Origin: DASWLF01 sp963768765
GTDB taxonomy: Bacteria; Desulfobacterota; Desulfobaccia; Desulfobaccales; 0-14-0-80-60-11
Length of the DNA: 64,000 bases
NCBI GenBank assembly: GCA_963768765.1
Contig: CAVYJK010000020.1
Location: 1 to 64,000 of the forward strand
Direction: 5' to 3'
Shown here piece by piece: positions 1 to 8,754 of the stretch. The first letter of the stretch is position 1; each line of letters opens with the position of its first letter. The position numbers and the translations under genes are program-made. The notes below the pieces were generated by a model. That model was not told the DNA's origin, ran no database searches, and saw nothing but the letters and a program-made list of their open reading frames with translations.

Positions 1-114
1 AGTTTTTAGGACCAGCCCGGCCGCCACCAGGCGGTCCAGGAGGGCCCTGGCCGCCGTTTCCGGTTTCTGAATGATCCAGGCCGCAGTGAGCGTGGCGAGG
101 CTTTTGGAAGTATG
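1..114 (-). pseudogene. partial reading frame running off the left edge
   Basis: On the minus strand an open frame runs from a stop at 115-117 to the window edge and reads like protein (a stretch such as LLDRLVAAGLVLKT, reminiscent of a winged-helix tail). No ATG, GTG or TTG occurs in frame after the stop, so this is either a remnant, a gene with a frame break, or chance. Function unknown. The neighbouring grx gene points away from it. Confidence 0.25.
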
Positions 115-220
115 CTATAAAATCCCTGGGGGGGGGTCCGTCCAATTTCCCGAGTTGCCATCGCAGACGTCATATCAATCTCATAAAGAAACGGGAAATA
201 ATTAAACCAAGGAAACCAAG

Positions 221-478
221 ATGAGCCAATGTAATATCAAGCTTTATTCATTGAGCACTTGCATTCATTGTAAAGACACAAAAGATTTTTTGAATCAATG
301 TGGCATTACCTATGATTGTATCGATGTTGACAAATTAGACTTAGACCAAAGGAAAAAATTATTAGAGGAAATCAGACAAATCAATCCGGAATGCGCCTTT
401 CCTACCCTGGTCATCGGCGATAAAGTTGTCGTCGGTTTCAAAAAAGATGAAATCAAGGAGATACTGAAAATTAAATGA
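221..478 (+). CDS. glutaredoxin-like thiol-disulfide oxidoreductase
   Basis: This 85-aa protein has a single thioredoxin fold. It shows a CIHC redox motif at residues 14-17 after a short beta strand (IKLYSLST) and a cis-proline segment FPTLVIGDKVVVG near residues 60-72, both typical of glutaredoxin/NrdH-like redoxins. Length is normal for the family. The stop overlaps the start of the next gene by four bases (ATGA), so it is translationally coupled to an FTR-like protein, which is probably its reductase. Base composition is clearly more AT-rich than the window average, suggesting a different history from the genes to its right. The exact disulfide client is not visible. Confidence 0.85.
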   Translation: MSQCNIKLYSLSTCIHCKDTKDFLNQCGITYDCIDVDKLDLDQRKKLLEEIRQINPECAFPTLVIGDKVVVGFKKDEIKEILKIK

Positions 479-810
479 ATGTTGAGCAACTTTATGAGAT
501 TTTAAAGGAAATCCAAGAAGCCAAGGGCTACTATTTCAATAAAGATAAGAAAAGGGTCTTGGATCTATTGCGGGGGCTGCTGATCAACAAAGAACGCTAC
601 GGCTACATTTCCTGCCCGTGCCGACTGGCGGCTGACGACCCGGATTGGGATAAAGACATCATTTGCCCGTGTGTCTACCGGGAGCCGGATGTGGCCGAAT
701 ACGGCAGTTGCTACTGCAACCTTTACGTGTCCCGGGAATGGAATGCCGAAGAAATTCCCCGCGTCTATGTCCCAGAGCGCCGGCCCCCGGAGAAGAGATT
801 CCGGCTTTAA
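475..810 (+). CDS. ferredoxin:thioredoxin reductase catalytic-subunit-like protein
   Basis: This 111-aa protein carries three Cys-x-Cys motifs: CPC at residues 47-49, CPC at 64-66 and CYC at 79-81. That is the signature of the FTR catalytic beta chain, which binds one [4Fe-4S] cluster beside a redox disulfide and passes ferredoxin electrons to a thioredoxin-type partner. In plant-type FTR the last motif is CHC; here His is Tyr, as seen in some anaerobe homologues. It overlaps the upstream glutaredoxin-like gene by four bases, so the two likely form a ferredoxin-driven thiol-reducing pair. No variable (alpha) subunit is encoded nearby, which is usual outside phototrophs. Confidence 0.85.
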   Translation: MNVEQLYEILKEIQEAKGYYFNKDKKRVLDLLRGLLINKERYGYISCPCRLAADDPDWDKDIICPCVYREPDVAEYGSCYCNLYVSREWNAEEIPRVYVPERRPPEKRFRL

Positions 811-958
811 TTCTCGCCGCCCATTCATTCCGGTCCAGAGTCCCCCGGCTTTCCGGCGAATTCTCCCGCACCCGCCAACTTCCTGATGTCTGACTCCGCT
901 TTATTCCTAGACTCCACTCCACCGGATGAAAATCTAATCAGGTATGCCCCCAATGGCT

Positions 959-990
959 AAGGGCGAAAAGGGGTTGTCCTTTCCGCCCTT
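959..990. terminator. hairpin between ftr-like gene and methyltransferase gene
   Basis: AAGGGCG at 959-965 pairs with CGCCCTT at 984-990, with a further AAAGG/CCTTT pairing inside. It lies between two convergent genes and could end transcripts from either side, although the T tract is weak. Confidence 0.45.
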
Positions 991-1063
991 ATATTTATCA
1001 AAGGTTGGAAGATGCGTTTACAGGTTATTCATCATGGTAAACCATGGCTCATCTCTTGCCCTG

Positions 1064-2083
1064 CTACTTCTTTTGCGCCACCAGGATGCTGGCATCGCCG
1101 CCACCGTACTGGAGGTGTTCCGGCCTCGTAAGGCCGGCCTGCGCCATCCATTGAGCCACCTCACCCAAGGTGTAAGCCCGGCCCCGGGGGGTGACGGCCA
1201 GCATGTGCACCCCGAACATGGCGGCGCCCGGCGGGGATGCGCCGTCCTGGTTGAGAAAGAAATCCTGGATAGCCAGCGTGCCGCCGGGATTCAGGGCCGC
1301 CACCGATTTGGCGACGATGAGCCGGCACTGCGCCTCGTCGTGGCTGTGGAGGATCTGGGAGACCCAGATGAAATCGTAACCGTGGCCGATGCCGTCTTTG
1401 AGGAAGTTGCCCGCCAGGGTGTCGATGCGGCCGCTGAGGCCGTGTTTGGCGATTTGTTCCTGGGCGATCTTCACGGGCATGGGTAGATCAAAGACCGTGG
1501 CCTGAAGCCCAGGATTGGCCTTGACAAAGGCAATGGCATAGGTGGCGGGCCCGCCCCCCAGGTCCAGGAGGTGACGCACCGCCTTGAGGTCCATTTTGGC
1601 CGCCGCCATTGGGGCCAGATCCCGGGCGATGGCGTCCATGCCGCAGATAAAGGCCCGCACCTCGGTTTCGTCGCGCTGGGCCTGAGCATCCACCCATTTT
1701 TCCGGCTCCGCTTCCCGGGGATGCCCCGCCAGCACTGTGTTCTTCAGGTCGTTCCACCCCCGGCCCCAGGTGTGTTCCATGTGCTTGATGATGGCGCCCC
1801 GGTAGTCGTCTTTGCCCCGCACCAGGTAGCGGGAGGCGATCTTGCTGTTGTGGAAGTAATCCACCCCCTTGACCAGGAGCCCCAGGGCCGCCAGGCCGTT
1901 CAGAAAGATGCCGGTGGCCCGGTCGTCGGCCTTGAGCCAGGCCGCGGCCTCCACCGCGCTGCGAGGCTCCTCCAGGAAATCGAAGACCGCCAGCTCCACG
2001 GCCACCGTCAGCATCTTGGCGGCCTGAAAACCTCGCCCCATGGCCATTAACTGATCGAAACCGCCTTCCGGGTCCAGAGCCAT
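1064..2083 (-). CDS. class I SAM-dependent O-methyltransferase (plant-OMT/acetylserotonin-type fold)
   Basis: The 339-aa product has an N-terminal winged-helix dimerisation region (about residues 1-100, AAKMLTVAVELAVFDFLEEP) and a C-terminal Rossmann domain with SAM motif I LLDLGGGPATYAIAF near residue 170. It ends in a run typical of family 2 methyltransferases (GGTLAIQDFFLN). The substrate cannot be read from sequence; bacterial relatives act on hydroxyl groups of small aromatic or polyketide compounds or are of unknown role. An upstream in-frame ATG at 2143 exists, but the ATG at 2083 follows a purine-rich GAGAGGGA stretch and begins the conserved part, so I chose it. No operon partner is evident. 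Confidence 0.75.
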   Translation of the reverse strand: MALDPEGGFDQLMAMGRGFQAAKMLTVAVELAVFDFLEEPRSAVEAAAWLKADDRATGIFLNGLAALGLLVKGVDYFHNSKIASRYLVRGKDDYRGAIIKHMEHTWGRGWNDLKNTVLAGHPREAEPEKWVDAQAQRDETEVRAFICGMDAIARDLAPMAAAKMDLKAVRHLLDLGGGPATYAIAFVKANPGLQATVFDLPMPVKIAQEQIAKHGLSGRIDTLAGNFLKDGIGHGYDFIWVSQILHSHDEAQCRLIVAKSVAALNPGGTLAIQDFFLNQDGASPPGAAMFGVHMLAVTPRGRAYTLGEVAQWMAQAGLTRPEHLQYGGGDASILVAQKK

Positions 2084-2171
2084 CGGACTATCCCTCTCTT
2101 CCTTATGGAAAATTTCGAAATGGTTCCAACGCGGAACCCGCACGCCGCAGCTTAGGTCGGCTGTGCCGAAC

Positions 2172-2981
2172 CTACCCCTGCTTGCCCTCCCCGCGGTGAG
2201 GATGATGTTCCCAGCGCCGCAGCCAGTGGTACAAGGGTTCCCGGAAGTAGAACAGGGCTCCCGCCAGCGCCAGGCAGAGGACGATCAGGACCCCGGTGAA
2301 CAGGTAATGCCCTTGGTAAACCTTGGCCCCCTGGAGGGTGAGCATCAGGGTGCCGGGCAGCCGCCCCACGGTGGACAGCAGCAAGAAGAGCCGCCAGTCC
2401 ATCAGGCTCAGGCCCAGGATGAAGCAGAGGTAATCCTTGGGAAATCCGGGCACCACGAACAGGAAAAAGGCGATCAAAGCCCCCTGGCGCTCCATCAAAA
2501 AGTCGAAGCGTTCCAGGGTCTCCCGGCTCACCACCCGCTCCACGAATTTGTGTTCCAGCCAGCGCCCCAGGCAAAAGGCCAGAATGGAGCCCAGGGTGAG
2601 GCCGATGGTTGAGTAAAGCATGCCCAAGGGTACGCCGAATAGGTAGCCGCCGATGAAGCCGGTGGCCTCCCCGGGAATGGGGGCCAGGACTACCTGCAGG
2701 GCCTGGGTGATGATGAAGGTGAGGGGCGCCAGGGGACCCATGGCCTGGAGGAAGGTCTTGACCTTTTCCTTGTCTTCCAGGAGATAAGCGTACTGGCACA
2801 GCCCGTCCCACCAGCCGGCGCGGCAGATCAGACCCCAGGAGAAGTAGGCTGCCAAAATCAGCAGCAGCAAGCCCGCCAGGGTCCAGAACAGCCAGCCGCG
2901 CCTCAAAACGGATTCCCCCGGCCGCGGCAGCGCCACCCCGGATTCTCCGGCATCCTTGCCATTGTTTTTATAACCAGCCAT
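2172..2981 (-). CDS. TVP38/TMEM64 (DedA-like, SNARE-associated) membrane protein
   Basis: The 269-aa integral membrane protein has a first hydrophobic helix (LFWTLAGLLLLILAAYF) and then the family core with re-entrant segments: IPGEATGFIGGYLFG and, later, FFLFVVPGFPKDYLCFILG. These are the hallmark of the TVP38/TMEM64 branch of the VTT superfamily, implicated in lipid scrambling or transport and envelope homeostasis. The ATG at 2981 has a GGAGGA ribosome site 11 bases upstream and is preferred over the in-frame start at 3056. Substrate unknown. Confidence 0.8.
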   Translation of the reverse strand: MAGYKNNGKDAGESGVALPRPGESVLRRGWLFWTLAGLLLLILAAYFSWGLICRAGWWDGLCQYAYLLEDKEKVKTFLQAMGPLAPLTFIITQALQVVLAPIPGEATGFIGGYLFGVPLGMLYSTIGLTLGSILAFCLGRWLEHKFVERVVSRETLERFDFLMERQGALIAFFLFVVPGFPKDYLCFILGLSLMDWRLFLLLSTVGRLPGTLMLTLQGAKVYQGHYLFTGVLIVLCLALAGALFYFREPLYHWLRRWEHHPHRGEGKQG

Positions 2982-3248
2982 CGGGCGTCGTTTTCCTCCC
3001 CTTTGCCTACCTAGTTCCGCCTCACTATAATCAACTTGCCCTCCGGGGCAAGCCATTTTTCCAGCTTGGCTTCCTGAATCTCACTCCGGGTGCCAGCGGT
3101 TGGTCCACTGGTAGAGAGATTCCCGGTACCGGTACCTCAGCGCCGCCAGGCCCAGGCCAGGAACGTCAGGCGGTTTAGGTGCCTGGTCCATGGCCTCTCC
3201 CCTGGCTGCTGCCGAAACTGCAGTCGATGGGTAACCCAGGGTGGCTGT

Positions 3249-4169
3249 TTAAAATGGCTCCCGTCGGCTCCCCTGACAAGTCCCGCGCCGGGTAAATTCC
3301 TCCCGGATGGCCTTGAGCACCCGGGCCTTGTCCCGGCACCAATCCGGGGCCAGCAGTTCCTCGCGGTGCGGATCGCCGGTAACCCGGTGGATCACCAGGC
3401 GGGTCGGCAGCAGCTCGATGAAGTCCACTACCCGGGAGACGTATTCGCCCTCGGTGAGGCACTGATACTCCCCAGCCTTATAGAGCCTGGCCAGTCCCGA
3501 GTCTCGAGTGACGTACAGCAGGTGAATTTTCACCCCCTGTAAAGGGAGCTCCGCCAGATAGGCGGCGGTGGCGGCCATCTCCCCAGGACCCTCTCCCGGC
3601 AGCCCCAGGATGACGTGGGCCACCACCTCCAGGCCCCGGGCCGCGGCCCGGTCCACGGAGTCGGTGAAGCAGGCCACGCCGTGGCCCCGGTTCAGGCGCT
3701 GCAGCGTAGCCTCATGGGCCGACTGCAGCCCCAGCTCCAGCCACACCAGGCGCTCCCGGCCGTAAGCGGCCAGCAAATCCAGGACTTCGTCTGGCACACA
3801 GTCCGGGCGGGTGCCGATGCTCAGGCCCACCACCCGGGGAAAAGCCAGGGCCTCCTCATAAAGCCGGCGCAAATGCTCCAAAGGCGCATAGGTGTTGGAG
3901 AAACTCTGGAAATAGGCGATGAACCGGTCCGCCCCGTAGCGCTTCGTTAGGCGGGCCATGCCTTCTTCCAGCTGCCGGGTGAGGCTCAGGCCCCGGCCCC
4001 AGGCCCCGGTGCCGGAGCCCCGGGCGTTGCAGTAGAGGCAGCCCCCCGTACCCAGCCCACCGTCCCGGTTGGGGCAACTCAGCCCGGCGTCCAGGGTGAT
4101 TTTTTGCACCCGGGCGCCGAAGCGGTCCTTGAGGTGGGTGTTGAGGTCCAGGTAGGGCAGGGACGCCAT
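3249..4169 (-). CDS. radical SAM protein, YhcC/TIGR01212 type
   Basis: This 306-aa protein begins with a variant radical-SAM cluster motif: Cys at residues 32, 44 and 47 (SCPNRDGG then GGCLYCN), spaced C-x11-C-x2-C as in the YhcC family rather than CxxxCxxC. Downstream are the usual TIM-barrel landmarks FIAYFQSFSNTYAP, GLSIGTRPDCVP and VVAHVILGLPGE. YhcC-type proteins are widespread but their reaction is not firmly established; a tRNA or rRNA modification role is often suspected. Its start codon directly abuts the stop of rsmE, so the two are co-transcribed. Confidence 0.85.
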   Translation of the reverse strand: MASLPYLDLNTHLKDRFGARVQKITLDAGLSCPNRDGGLGTGGCLYCNARGSGTGAWGRGLSLTRQLEEGMARLTKRYGADRFIAYFQSFSNTYAPLEHLRRLYEEALAFPRVVGLSIGTRPDCVPDEVLDLLAAYGRERLVWLELGLQSAHEATLQRLNRGHGVACFTDSVDRAAARGLEVVAHVILGLPGEGPGEMAATAAYLAELPLQGVKIHLLYVTRDSGLARLYKAGEYQCLTEGEYVSRVVDFIELLPTRLVIHRVTGDPHREELLAPDWCRDKARVLKAIREEFTRRGTCQGSRREPF

Positions 4170-4898
4170 TCAGGCCAGGTCTCCCCAGGCGTGTTGCATC
4201 AGGGTGAGGGCGGCCAGGGCGGCGGTGGCCACCTTGAGGCGGCGGGGCCCCAGGCTGGCCACCTTAAAGCCGGCCTCCCGGGCCCAGGCAACTTCCTGGG
4301 CCGCAAAGCCCCCCTCCGGGCCGATGAGGATGCGGGCCCCCCCGGGACGGGGCCGGTCCAGGCACTGCCTCAGGCCCCCTACCCTCTCCTCTTCCCAAAA
4401 AATCAGCTTCATTTCTTCGGGCCCCTGCAGCACTTCGGGAAACTGGAGCAGCGCCCCGATTTCCGGCAGAAAGGAGCGCTGGCAGGATTTCAAACTCTCC
4501 TGGGCCAGGCGCTGCCAGCGCCCCAGGCGACGTCCGGCGCGCCTGGGATCCAGCCGTTCCGAACGCTCCGAGACAAAGGGACTGATCTGCTTCACCCCCA
4601 TCTCGGTGGCCTGGCGAATCACTTCATCCAGGGCATCGCCTTTGGCGAGGCCAATGCCCAGCACCAGGGGCAGGGGCGATTCGCCCCAGGGGTCCAGCTG
4701 CCGCACGATCCGGAGCCTGGCTTCCCGGGAATCGAGCTCGGCGACGACGGCCTCGAAGTTGCGGCCCCGGCCGTCGCAAACCTCCACCCCGGCGCCCAGC
4801 CCCAGGCGCAAAACCCGGACCAGATGCCGGGTCTCCTCCGCATCCAGGAGCACGGTGTCGCCTTGAAACTGCTCCGGTGGTGCATAGAATCTTCGCAT
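4170..4898 (-). CDS. rsmE: 16S rRNA (uracil-1498-N3)-methyltransferase
   Basis: The 242-aa product matches RsmE in length and order: an N-terminal PUA-like domain (MRRFYAPPEQF, then ETRHLVRVLRLGLGAGVEVCDG) and a SPOUT methyltransferase domain with the trefoil-knot SAM segment ILIGPEGGFAAQEV and the C-terminal LGPRRLKVATAALAAL. It also carries KGDALDEVIRQATEMGV, a highly conserved stretch. It methylates N3 of U1498 in the 30S subunit. It is the first gene of a two-gene minus-strand unit with the radical SAM gene immediately downstream. Confidence 0.93.
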   Translation of the reverse strand: MRRFYAPPEQFQGDTVLLDAEETRHLVRVLRLGLGAGVEVCDGRGRNFEAVVAELDSREARLRIVRQLDPWGESPLPLVLGIGLAKGDALDEVIRQATEMGVKQISPFVSERSERLDPRRAGRRLGRWQRLAQESLKSCQRSFLPEIGALLQFPEVLQGPEEMKLIFWEEERVGGLRQCLDRPRPGGARILIGPEGGFAAQEVAWAREAGFKVASLGPRRLKVATAALAALTLMQHAWGDLA

Positions 4899-4923
4899 GG
4901 GAAATCAAGGGGCGGTCAGGGAA

Positions 4924-5286
4924 TTATTCCAGCCCCTGGAGTTCCTGGATTCCTTGTTCCAGGGCGGCGACGCGCCGTTCCAGGTTTTCCTCCAGGTGGG
5001 CAACCCGTTTTTCCAGGGCCTCCAGGTCTGCCATCCGTTTTTCCAGGGCCTTCAGGTCGGAGGCCCGGGCGAACTTCATCTCGGAGACCAGGTCCTTGAC
5101 CTTGTCCATCATGGCCTGCTGGGCCTCCTGGGCCCGGGCCATGATCTGCTTCACCGCCTCGGGGCTCTCCTGCTGGGTGATTTCCCCCCGCTGCACCATT
5201 TCGGCCACCAGGGCTTCCACTTTTTCTCTGGTGAAATCAAAGACCCCCAGGCCGAAGAGCCAGGCTTTGCGCAACAAATCTTTCAT
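4924..5286 (-). CDS. phasin-like / polyhydroxyalkanoate-granule-associated coiled-coil protein
   Basis: The protein is about 120 aa and almost wholly helical. Its N-terminus, MKDLLRKAWLFGLGVFDFTREKVEALV, resembles the PhaI/PhaF-like phasin family (poly(hydroxyalkanoate) synthesis regulator type). The C-terminal half is heptad-rich (KALEKRMADLEALEKRVAHL), forming a coiled coil. The ATG at 5286 has AAGGTGG just upstream, so I prefer it to the GTG three codons earlier. No PHA synthase is in the window, so a granule role is uncertain; a general membrane- or chaperone-associated helical protein is the alternative. Confidence 0.6.
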   Translation of the reverse strand: MKDLLRKAWLFGLGVFDFTREKVEALVAEMVQRGEITQQESPEAVKQIMARAQEAQQAMMDKVKDLVSEMKFARASDLKALEKRMADLEALEKRVAHLEENLERRVAALEQGIQELQGLE

Positions 5287-5429
5287 GACGACCACCTTTT
5301 TTCTGAAAATCGCAGGTTAACACCCCTAAATCACCCTTCAAAATGAAGGATGGGGATTCTCCAACATCCTGATAATTCCAAAATATCAGGGTTGACCAAG
5401 ACCCTGGTCCTGTCCCCTGACCCCTCTTC

Positions 5430-6323
5430 TTAAGGCCGCCTAAAAATCAACGCCCCCCAATCCTCCTCGGTCAGATAACCAACTTTCTGCAACCCTTGGG
5501 CGAGATAGCGGGTCTCCAGGACTGGGGCGTCTTCTTCCAGGAATCCCGAAATGATGAGGACGCCCTCGCTCAGTAAGCGGCCCGTCAACGCCTCGACCAG
5601 GTGCAGCAGGTCCGGGGTGGTGATGTTGGCCAGGATCAGGGCGAATTTCTGCCTCAGATGCGCCAGGGGAGTCTCCTCCACCAGGATCCGGTCCAGCAGA
5701 TTATTGAGCCGCACGTTTTCCAGGGCCGCGGCCACGGCCTCCGGGTCGATGTCGATGGCCAGCACCCCGGCCCCCAGCCGGGCCGCGGCCAGGGCCAGGA
5801 TACCGGTGCCGGTGCCCACGTCCAGGACCTGCCAGAGGCGGTCCGCCGGCGGCAACGGCCGCTCCCACACCTCCTCCAGGGCCCGCAGGCACAGGAGGGT
5901 GGAAGGATGGCGCCCGGTGCCGAAGGCCATGCCGGGATAGATGGTGATCACCGTCTCCCCCGGCCCGGGCTGATAATCCTCCCACGGAGCGGTGATAACC
6001 AGGCGGGGCGTGACCTTCAGGGGCTTGAAATGGGCCTTCCAGGCTTCGGCCCAATCCTCCTCCGCCACGATGCGCCACTCCAGGCCCAGGGGGACGAGGT
6101 TATGGCCGCCGAGGCGGCGCAGGTAATCCTGCAGTTCCGTCTGCTGGAAAGAGCCGAACTCGTCGGGGCGGAAATAGGCCCGGATGATGATGCCCCCCGC
6201 AGGGGCGCCCTCTTCCTCCAGGATGACCCCCCGGCCGCTGAACTCGGTGAGGTAAGTGGCCGCCTCTTCCTGCATGCGCGCCGGCACCACCACCCGCACC
6301 TCAACCCAGGTTTCCTTAGCCAT
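5430..6323 (-). CDS. prmA: ribosomal protein L11 methyltransferase
   Basis: The 297-aa protein matches PrmA: an N-terminal substrate-recognition domain (WVEVRVVVPARMQEEAATYL), the linker EEDWAEAWKAHFKPL, the family-diagnostic AFGTGRHPSTLLCLRALE, and SAM motif I VLDVGTGTGILALAAARLGA with acidic loop AIDIDPEAV. The NITTPDLLHLV segment is the post-motif catalytic strand. It trimethylates lysines and the N-terminus of ribosomal protein L11. It stands alone between the phasin-like gene and a divergently read zinc-ribbon gene. Confidence 0.92.
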   Translation of the reverse strand: MAKETWVEVRVVVPARMQEEAATYLTEFSGRGVILEEEGAPAGGIIIRAYFRPDEFGSFQQTELQDYLRRLGGHNLVPLGLEWRIVAEEDWAEAWKAHFKPLKVTPRLVITAPWEDYQPGPGETVITIYPGMAFGTGRHPSTLLCLRALEEVWERPLPPADRLWQVLDVGTGTGILALAAARLGAGVLAIDIDPEAVAAALENVRLNNLLDRILVEETPLAHLRQKFALILANITTPDLLHLVEALTGRLLSEGVLIISGFLEEDAPVLETRYLAQGLQKVGYLTEEDWGALIFRRP

Positions 6324-6504
6324 ATTAAAAAATTATATGTCCGGGACCAAATAATTGCAATTTATCCAGGGGAATATCTGGCGTTCTCTAGGCTTGGTTG
6401 TCAAGAGGATGCCTTCCTTGACTATCAGGACCTTGGTCTTATCTTTAATTCACGAATAATAGTTGTCTTAAGGTAGCTAAAATGTCAAAAGCGAGGTGCG
6501 ACTG

Positions 6505-6750
6505 ATGGCGACCCAGGAAGAGAAAATGGAATGTGCCCTATGCGGCTATACCGCTTCCGGTAAATTTCTGGGGGATATCTGCCCCCAGTGCAACTTGACT
6601 TATTGGAGATGCAGCACGTGCAATTATACGATCTCCGCGCCCAAGCCCCCGGAGGAGTGTCCCAGTTGTCACCAGAAAAGCGAATTCCTGAATATCACCT
6701 GCTACACGCCGGAATGCGGTGGGCCCGGCCATATTGATGCAAGGCTGTAA
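6505..6750 (+). CDS. small cysteine-rich zinc-ribbon/rubredoxin-like protein
   Basis: The 81-aa protein has ten Cys, including four CxxC knuckles: CALC, CPQC, CSTC and CPSC, followed by CYTPECGG. The pairing CSTCNYTI with PPEECPSCHQ resembles the rubredoxin-like half of rubrerythrin, and the first pair resembles a zinc ribbon. I chose the ATG at 6505, which has GCGAGG eight bases upstream, over the GTG at 6496. Homologous small ribbons occur in many anaerobes; whether this one binds Zn or Fe, and its partner, cannot be told from sequence. Confidence 0.65.
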   Translation: MATQEEKMECALCGYTASGKFLGDICPQCNLTYWRCSTCNYTISAPKPPEECPSCHQKSEFLNITCYTPECGGPGHIDARL

Positions 6751-6798
6751 GCCTACGGGTGGCCTTGGGGTTCAAGGACTTCAAGGGGTCTACCATGG

Positions 6799-7374
6799 TC
6801 AGCGAATTGCACTGTCCAGAAGTTTCAAGATTTGCCCCGGCAAGTCATCCCGGTTGGCGGGGGTGACGGTGAGCAGGATCTTGTCCGGTTTCTCCTTGAT
6901 GGCCGCCATGTAGCCCCCGCCTCGCTCCGCCACGGTGATCAGCAGGGGCACCGGGGCGGCCCACAGCTTCTCCATGGCCGCCACGAAACGGGATGAGAAG
7001 CACTCCATTTTGCCCACTTCGTCCACGACAATGAGCTCTATGCCTGGCGCCGGTACCAGGGCCGGCAGTGCCACCCGATGAAAATTCTCCAGGTTCACCC
7101 CGTACTTGCCCACCCGCAAGGGACCGGGGAAGTCCACGTGGCTGAGCCACGCCACCTGCCCGTCCAGGGTGACGATCTCAAAGCCCACCCGGACGCCGCC
7201 CGCCCGCACCTCCCGGGTGTAAAACCCCGCGGCCCGGCCGGGAAAACGCGCCGCCACCTTCTGCACCACCGTGGTCTTGCCACACCGGGGCGGCCCGGTG
7301 AGGAGAATCGGGGTTGAGGGGAGGGCCGGGGGAAGGCAATTCCCCCGCCGTGGGCCCCTGGCCCCCTTCCCCAA
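6799..7374 (-). CDS. THEP1-family nucleoside-triphosphatase
   Basis: The core carries a Walker A motif (LTGPPRCGKTTVV), the FYTREVR segment that is diagnostic of THEP1, a Walker B-like IELIVVDEVGKMEC, and a C-terminal LLTVTPANRDDLPGQIL. THEP1 proteins hydrolyse NTPs in vitro; the cellular role is unsettled. The frame is open back to a TTG at 7374 abutting the stop of the AmpG-like gene, but residues 1-20 (GARGPRRGNCLPPALP) are read through a C-rich intergenic repeat, so the real start may lie nearer the P-loop and the N-terminus is uncertain. Confidence 0.75.
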   Translation of the reverse strand: MGKGARGPRRGNCLPPALPSTPILLTGPPRCGKTTVVQKVAARFPGRAAGFYTREVRAGGVRVGFEIVTLDGQVAWLSHVDFPGPLRVGKYGVNLENFHRVALPALVPAPGIELIVVDEVGKMECFSSRFVAAMEKLWAAPVPLLITVAERGGGYMAAIKEKPDKILLTVTPANRDDLPGQILKLLDSAIR

Positions 7375-8619
7375 TCACTTCCCCTCCTCAATGCCCCGCA
7401 CCGTGGGCAGGACCCAGGGCAGCAGGGCAAAGGCGGGCCAGGCGGCCAGGAAGCTCAGGAAGAAGAAGGTGGCGTAGCCGAAGGAGGCCGCGGCCCAGCC
7501 TCCCAGGTAGCCGCACAGCCGGCCGCTGAGGCCGAAGAGCATGGAGAGGAAGGCGTAGTGGGAGGCGCTGAAGCGCTTGTCGCACAGGCTCATCAAAAAA
7601 GCCATGAACGCCGCGGAGCCCATCTGGCCCGCCAGGCTCTCCCCCAGGGTGGCCAGGTAGATGGTGCCGGGCCAGGCCCCCGGCAGGGCCGCCGCCCAGT
7701 ACCCCAGGATGGAGATCGCCTGGAAGACCCCCAGGAGCCACAGGGCCCGGGAGATGCCCCAGCGGGCGGTGAGGATCCCCCCCAGGATACCGCCCAAGAT
7801 GGCGGGGAGTTTACCCACGGTGATGGAGGCCACCCCGAACTGGGTGCCGCGGATACCCCAGGTCCCGCCAGAAGGGGCTCACCATGGCGCCCAGCAGGGC
7901 GTCTCCGGCTTTGTAGGTCAGGATGAAGACGATGATGACCCCCATGTGGGGATGGCTCATCAGCCCCTTCGGCGAGTCCTTGATCTGGCTGAGGCCGCCG
8001 CGGCCCGGACTTCGGTCCGGGCTACCTCCGGCCGGGGCAGATGGAAGGGCCCGAAGACCAGGACCGTGAGGGCCAGGGCCGCCATGATGACGCCCATCCC
8101 CACGAAGGTGGGGCTCCAGCCCAGCAGGTCGCTCAGGATCAGGACGCCGCCGCCGGCGGCAATGAGGCCCACCCGGTAGGCCCCGATGCGGATGCCGTTG
8201 GCCAGGCCCAGTTCGTTGGTGTCCAGGAGGTCTATGGTGTAGGCGTCCACGGCCAGGTCCTGGGTGGCCGACGCCAGGCAGAGGACCCCCACCAGGATCC
8301 AGAAAGGGAGGCTCACGGGGGAGTCGGCGAGATAAGCCAGAGCCACCATGGACAGAACGATGATGGCCTGGGCCGGCACCAGCCAGGCGGCCCGGGACCC
8401 GAAGCGGTCCGCCAGGGGGCTCCACAGGACTTTCAAACTCCAGGCCAGGCCCAGCAGGCTCAGGATGCCGATCTGCTCCAGGGGGACGCCCCGGCTGCGC
8501 AGATAGAAGGACAGGGTGGTGTAGACGAACCCGAAAGGCACCCCTTCGGCAAAATAGAGCACGAAAACCACCACCATTTTCATGCGGGTGGAGAGGTGGG
8601 GGCGGGATTCCGTGGTCAT
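7375..8619 (-). CDS. AmpG-like major facilitator transporter, two frame breaks
   Basis: The N-terminal part (8619 to about 8000) reads MKMVVVFVLYFAEGVPFG, then SLKVLWSPLADRFG and ATQDLAVDAYTIDLL: the AmpG/MFS_1 signature with twelve expected helices. The frame then breaks near 8000 (one base missing), continues in another frame through MGVIIVFILTYKAGDALLG, and returns to the first frame near 7855 (one extra G in a GGGG run) for ITVGKLPAILGGILGG to the stop. AmpG-type carriers import muropeptides; the true substrate here is unknown. A GTAG-footed palindrome (8003-8025) sits inside the reading frame at the central cytoplasmic loop. The broken frame is probably sequencing error. Confidence 0.75.
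8003..8025 (-). repeat. GTAG-footed REP-like palindrome inside the AmpG-like gene
   Basis: GCCCGGAC (8003-8010) and GTCCGGGC (8015-8022) form a perfect 8-bp stem with a TTCG loop. Read on the minus strand it begins GTAG, the foot expected of REP elements mobilised by RAYT transposases. Confidence 0.6.
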
Positions 8620-8754
8620 GTCAGGTTAAGAGTAGGGACTAATGGAATTAAAGTCGAGAGTTTTTTGGGGCGCAGACACCGCAGTTATTTGGCCTGGGAA
8701 GTCGGGCCGCAGGCCCGCCTTCCCAGCTCCATAAGGGGTTGGGGAAGGGGGCTT

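Noticed and set aside
944..1486. 180-codon plus-strand open frame
   Set aside because: Mostly opposite the O-methyltransferase gene; no protein-like pattern.
4104..5099. 331-codon plus-strand open frame
   Set aside because: Shadow of rsmE and the phasin-like gene; Gly/Pro/Arg-rich without structure.
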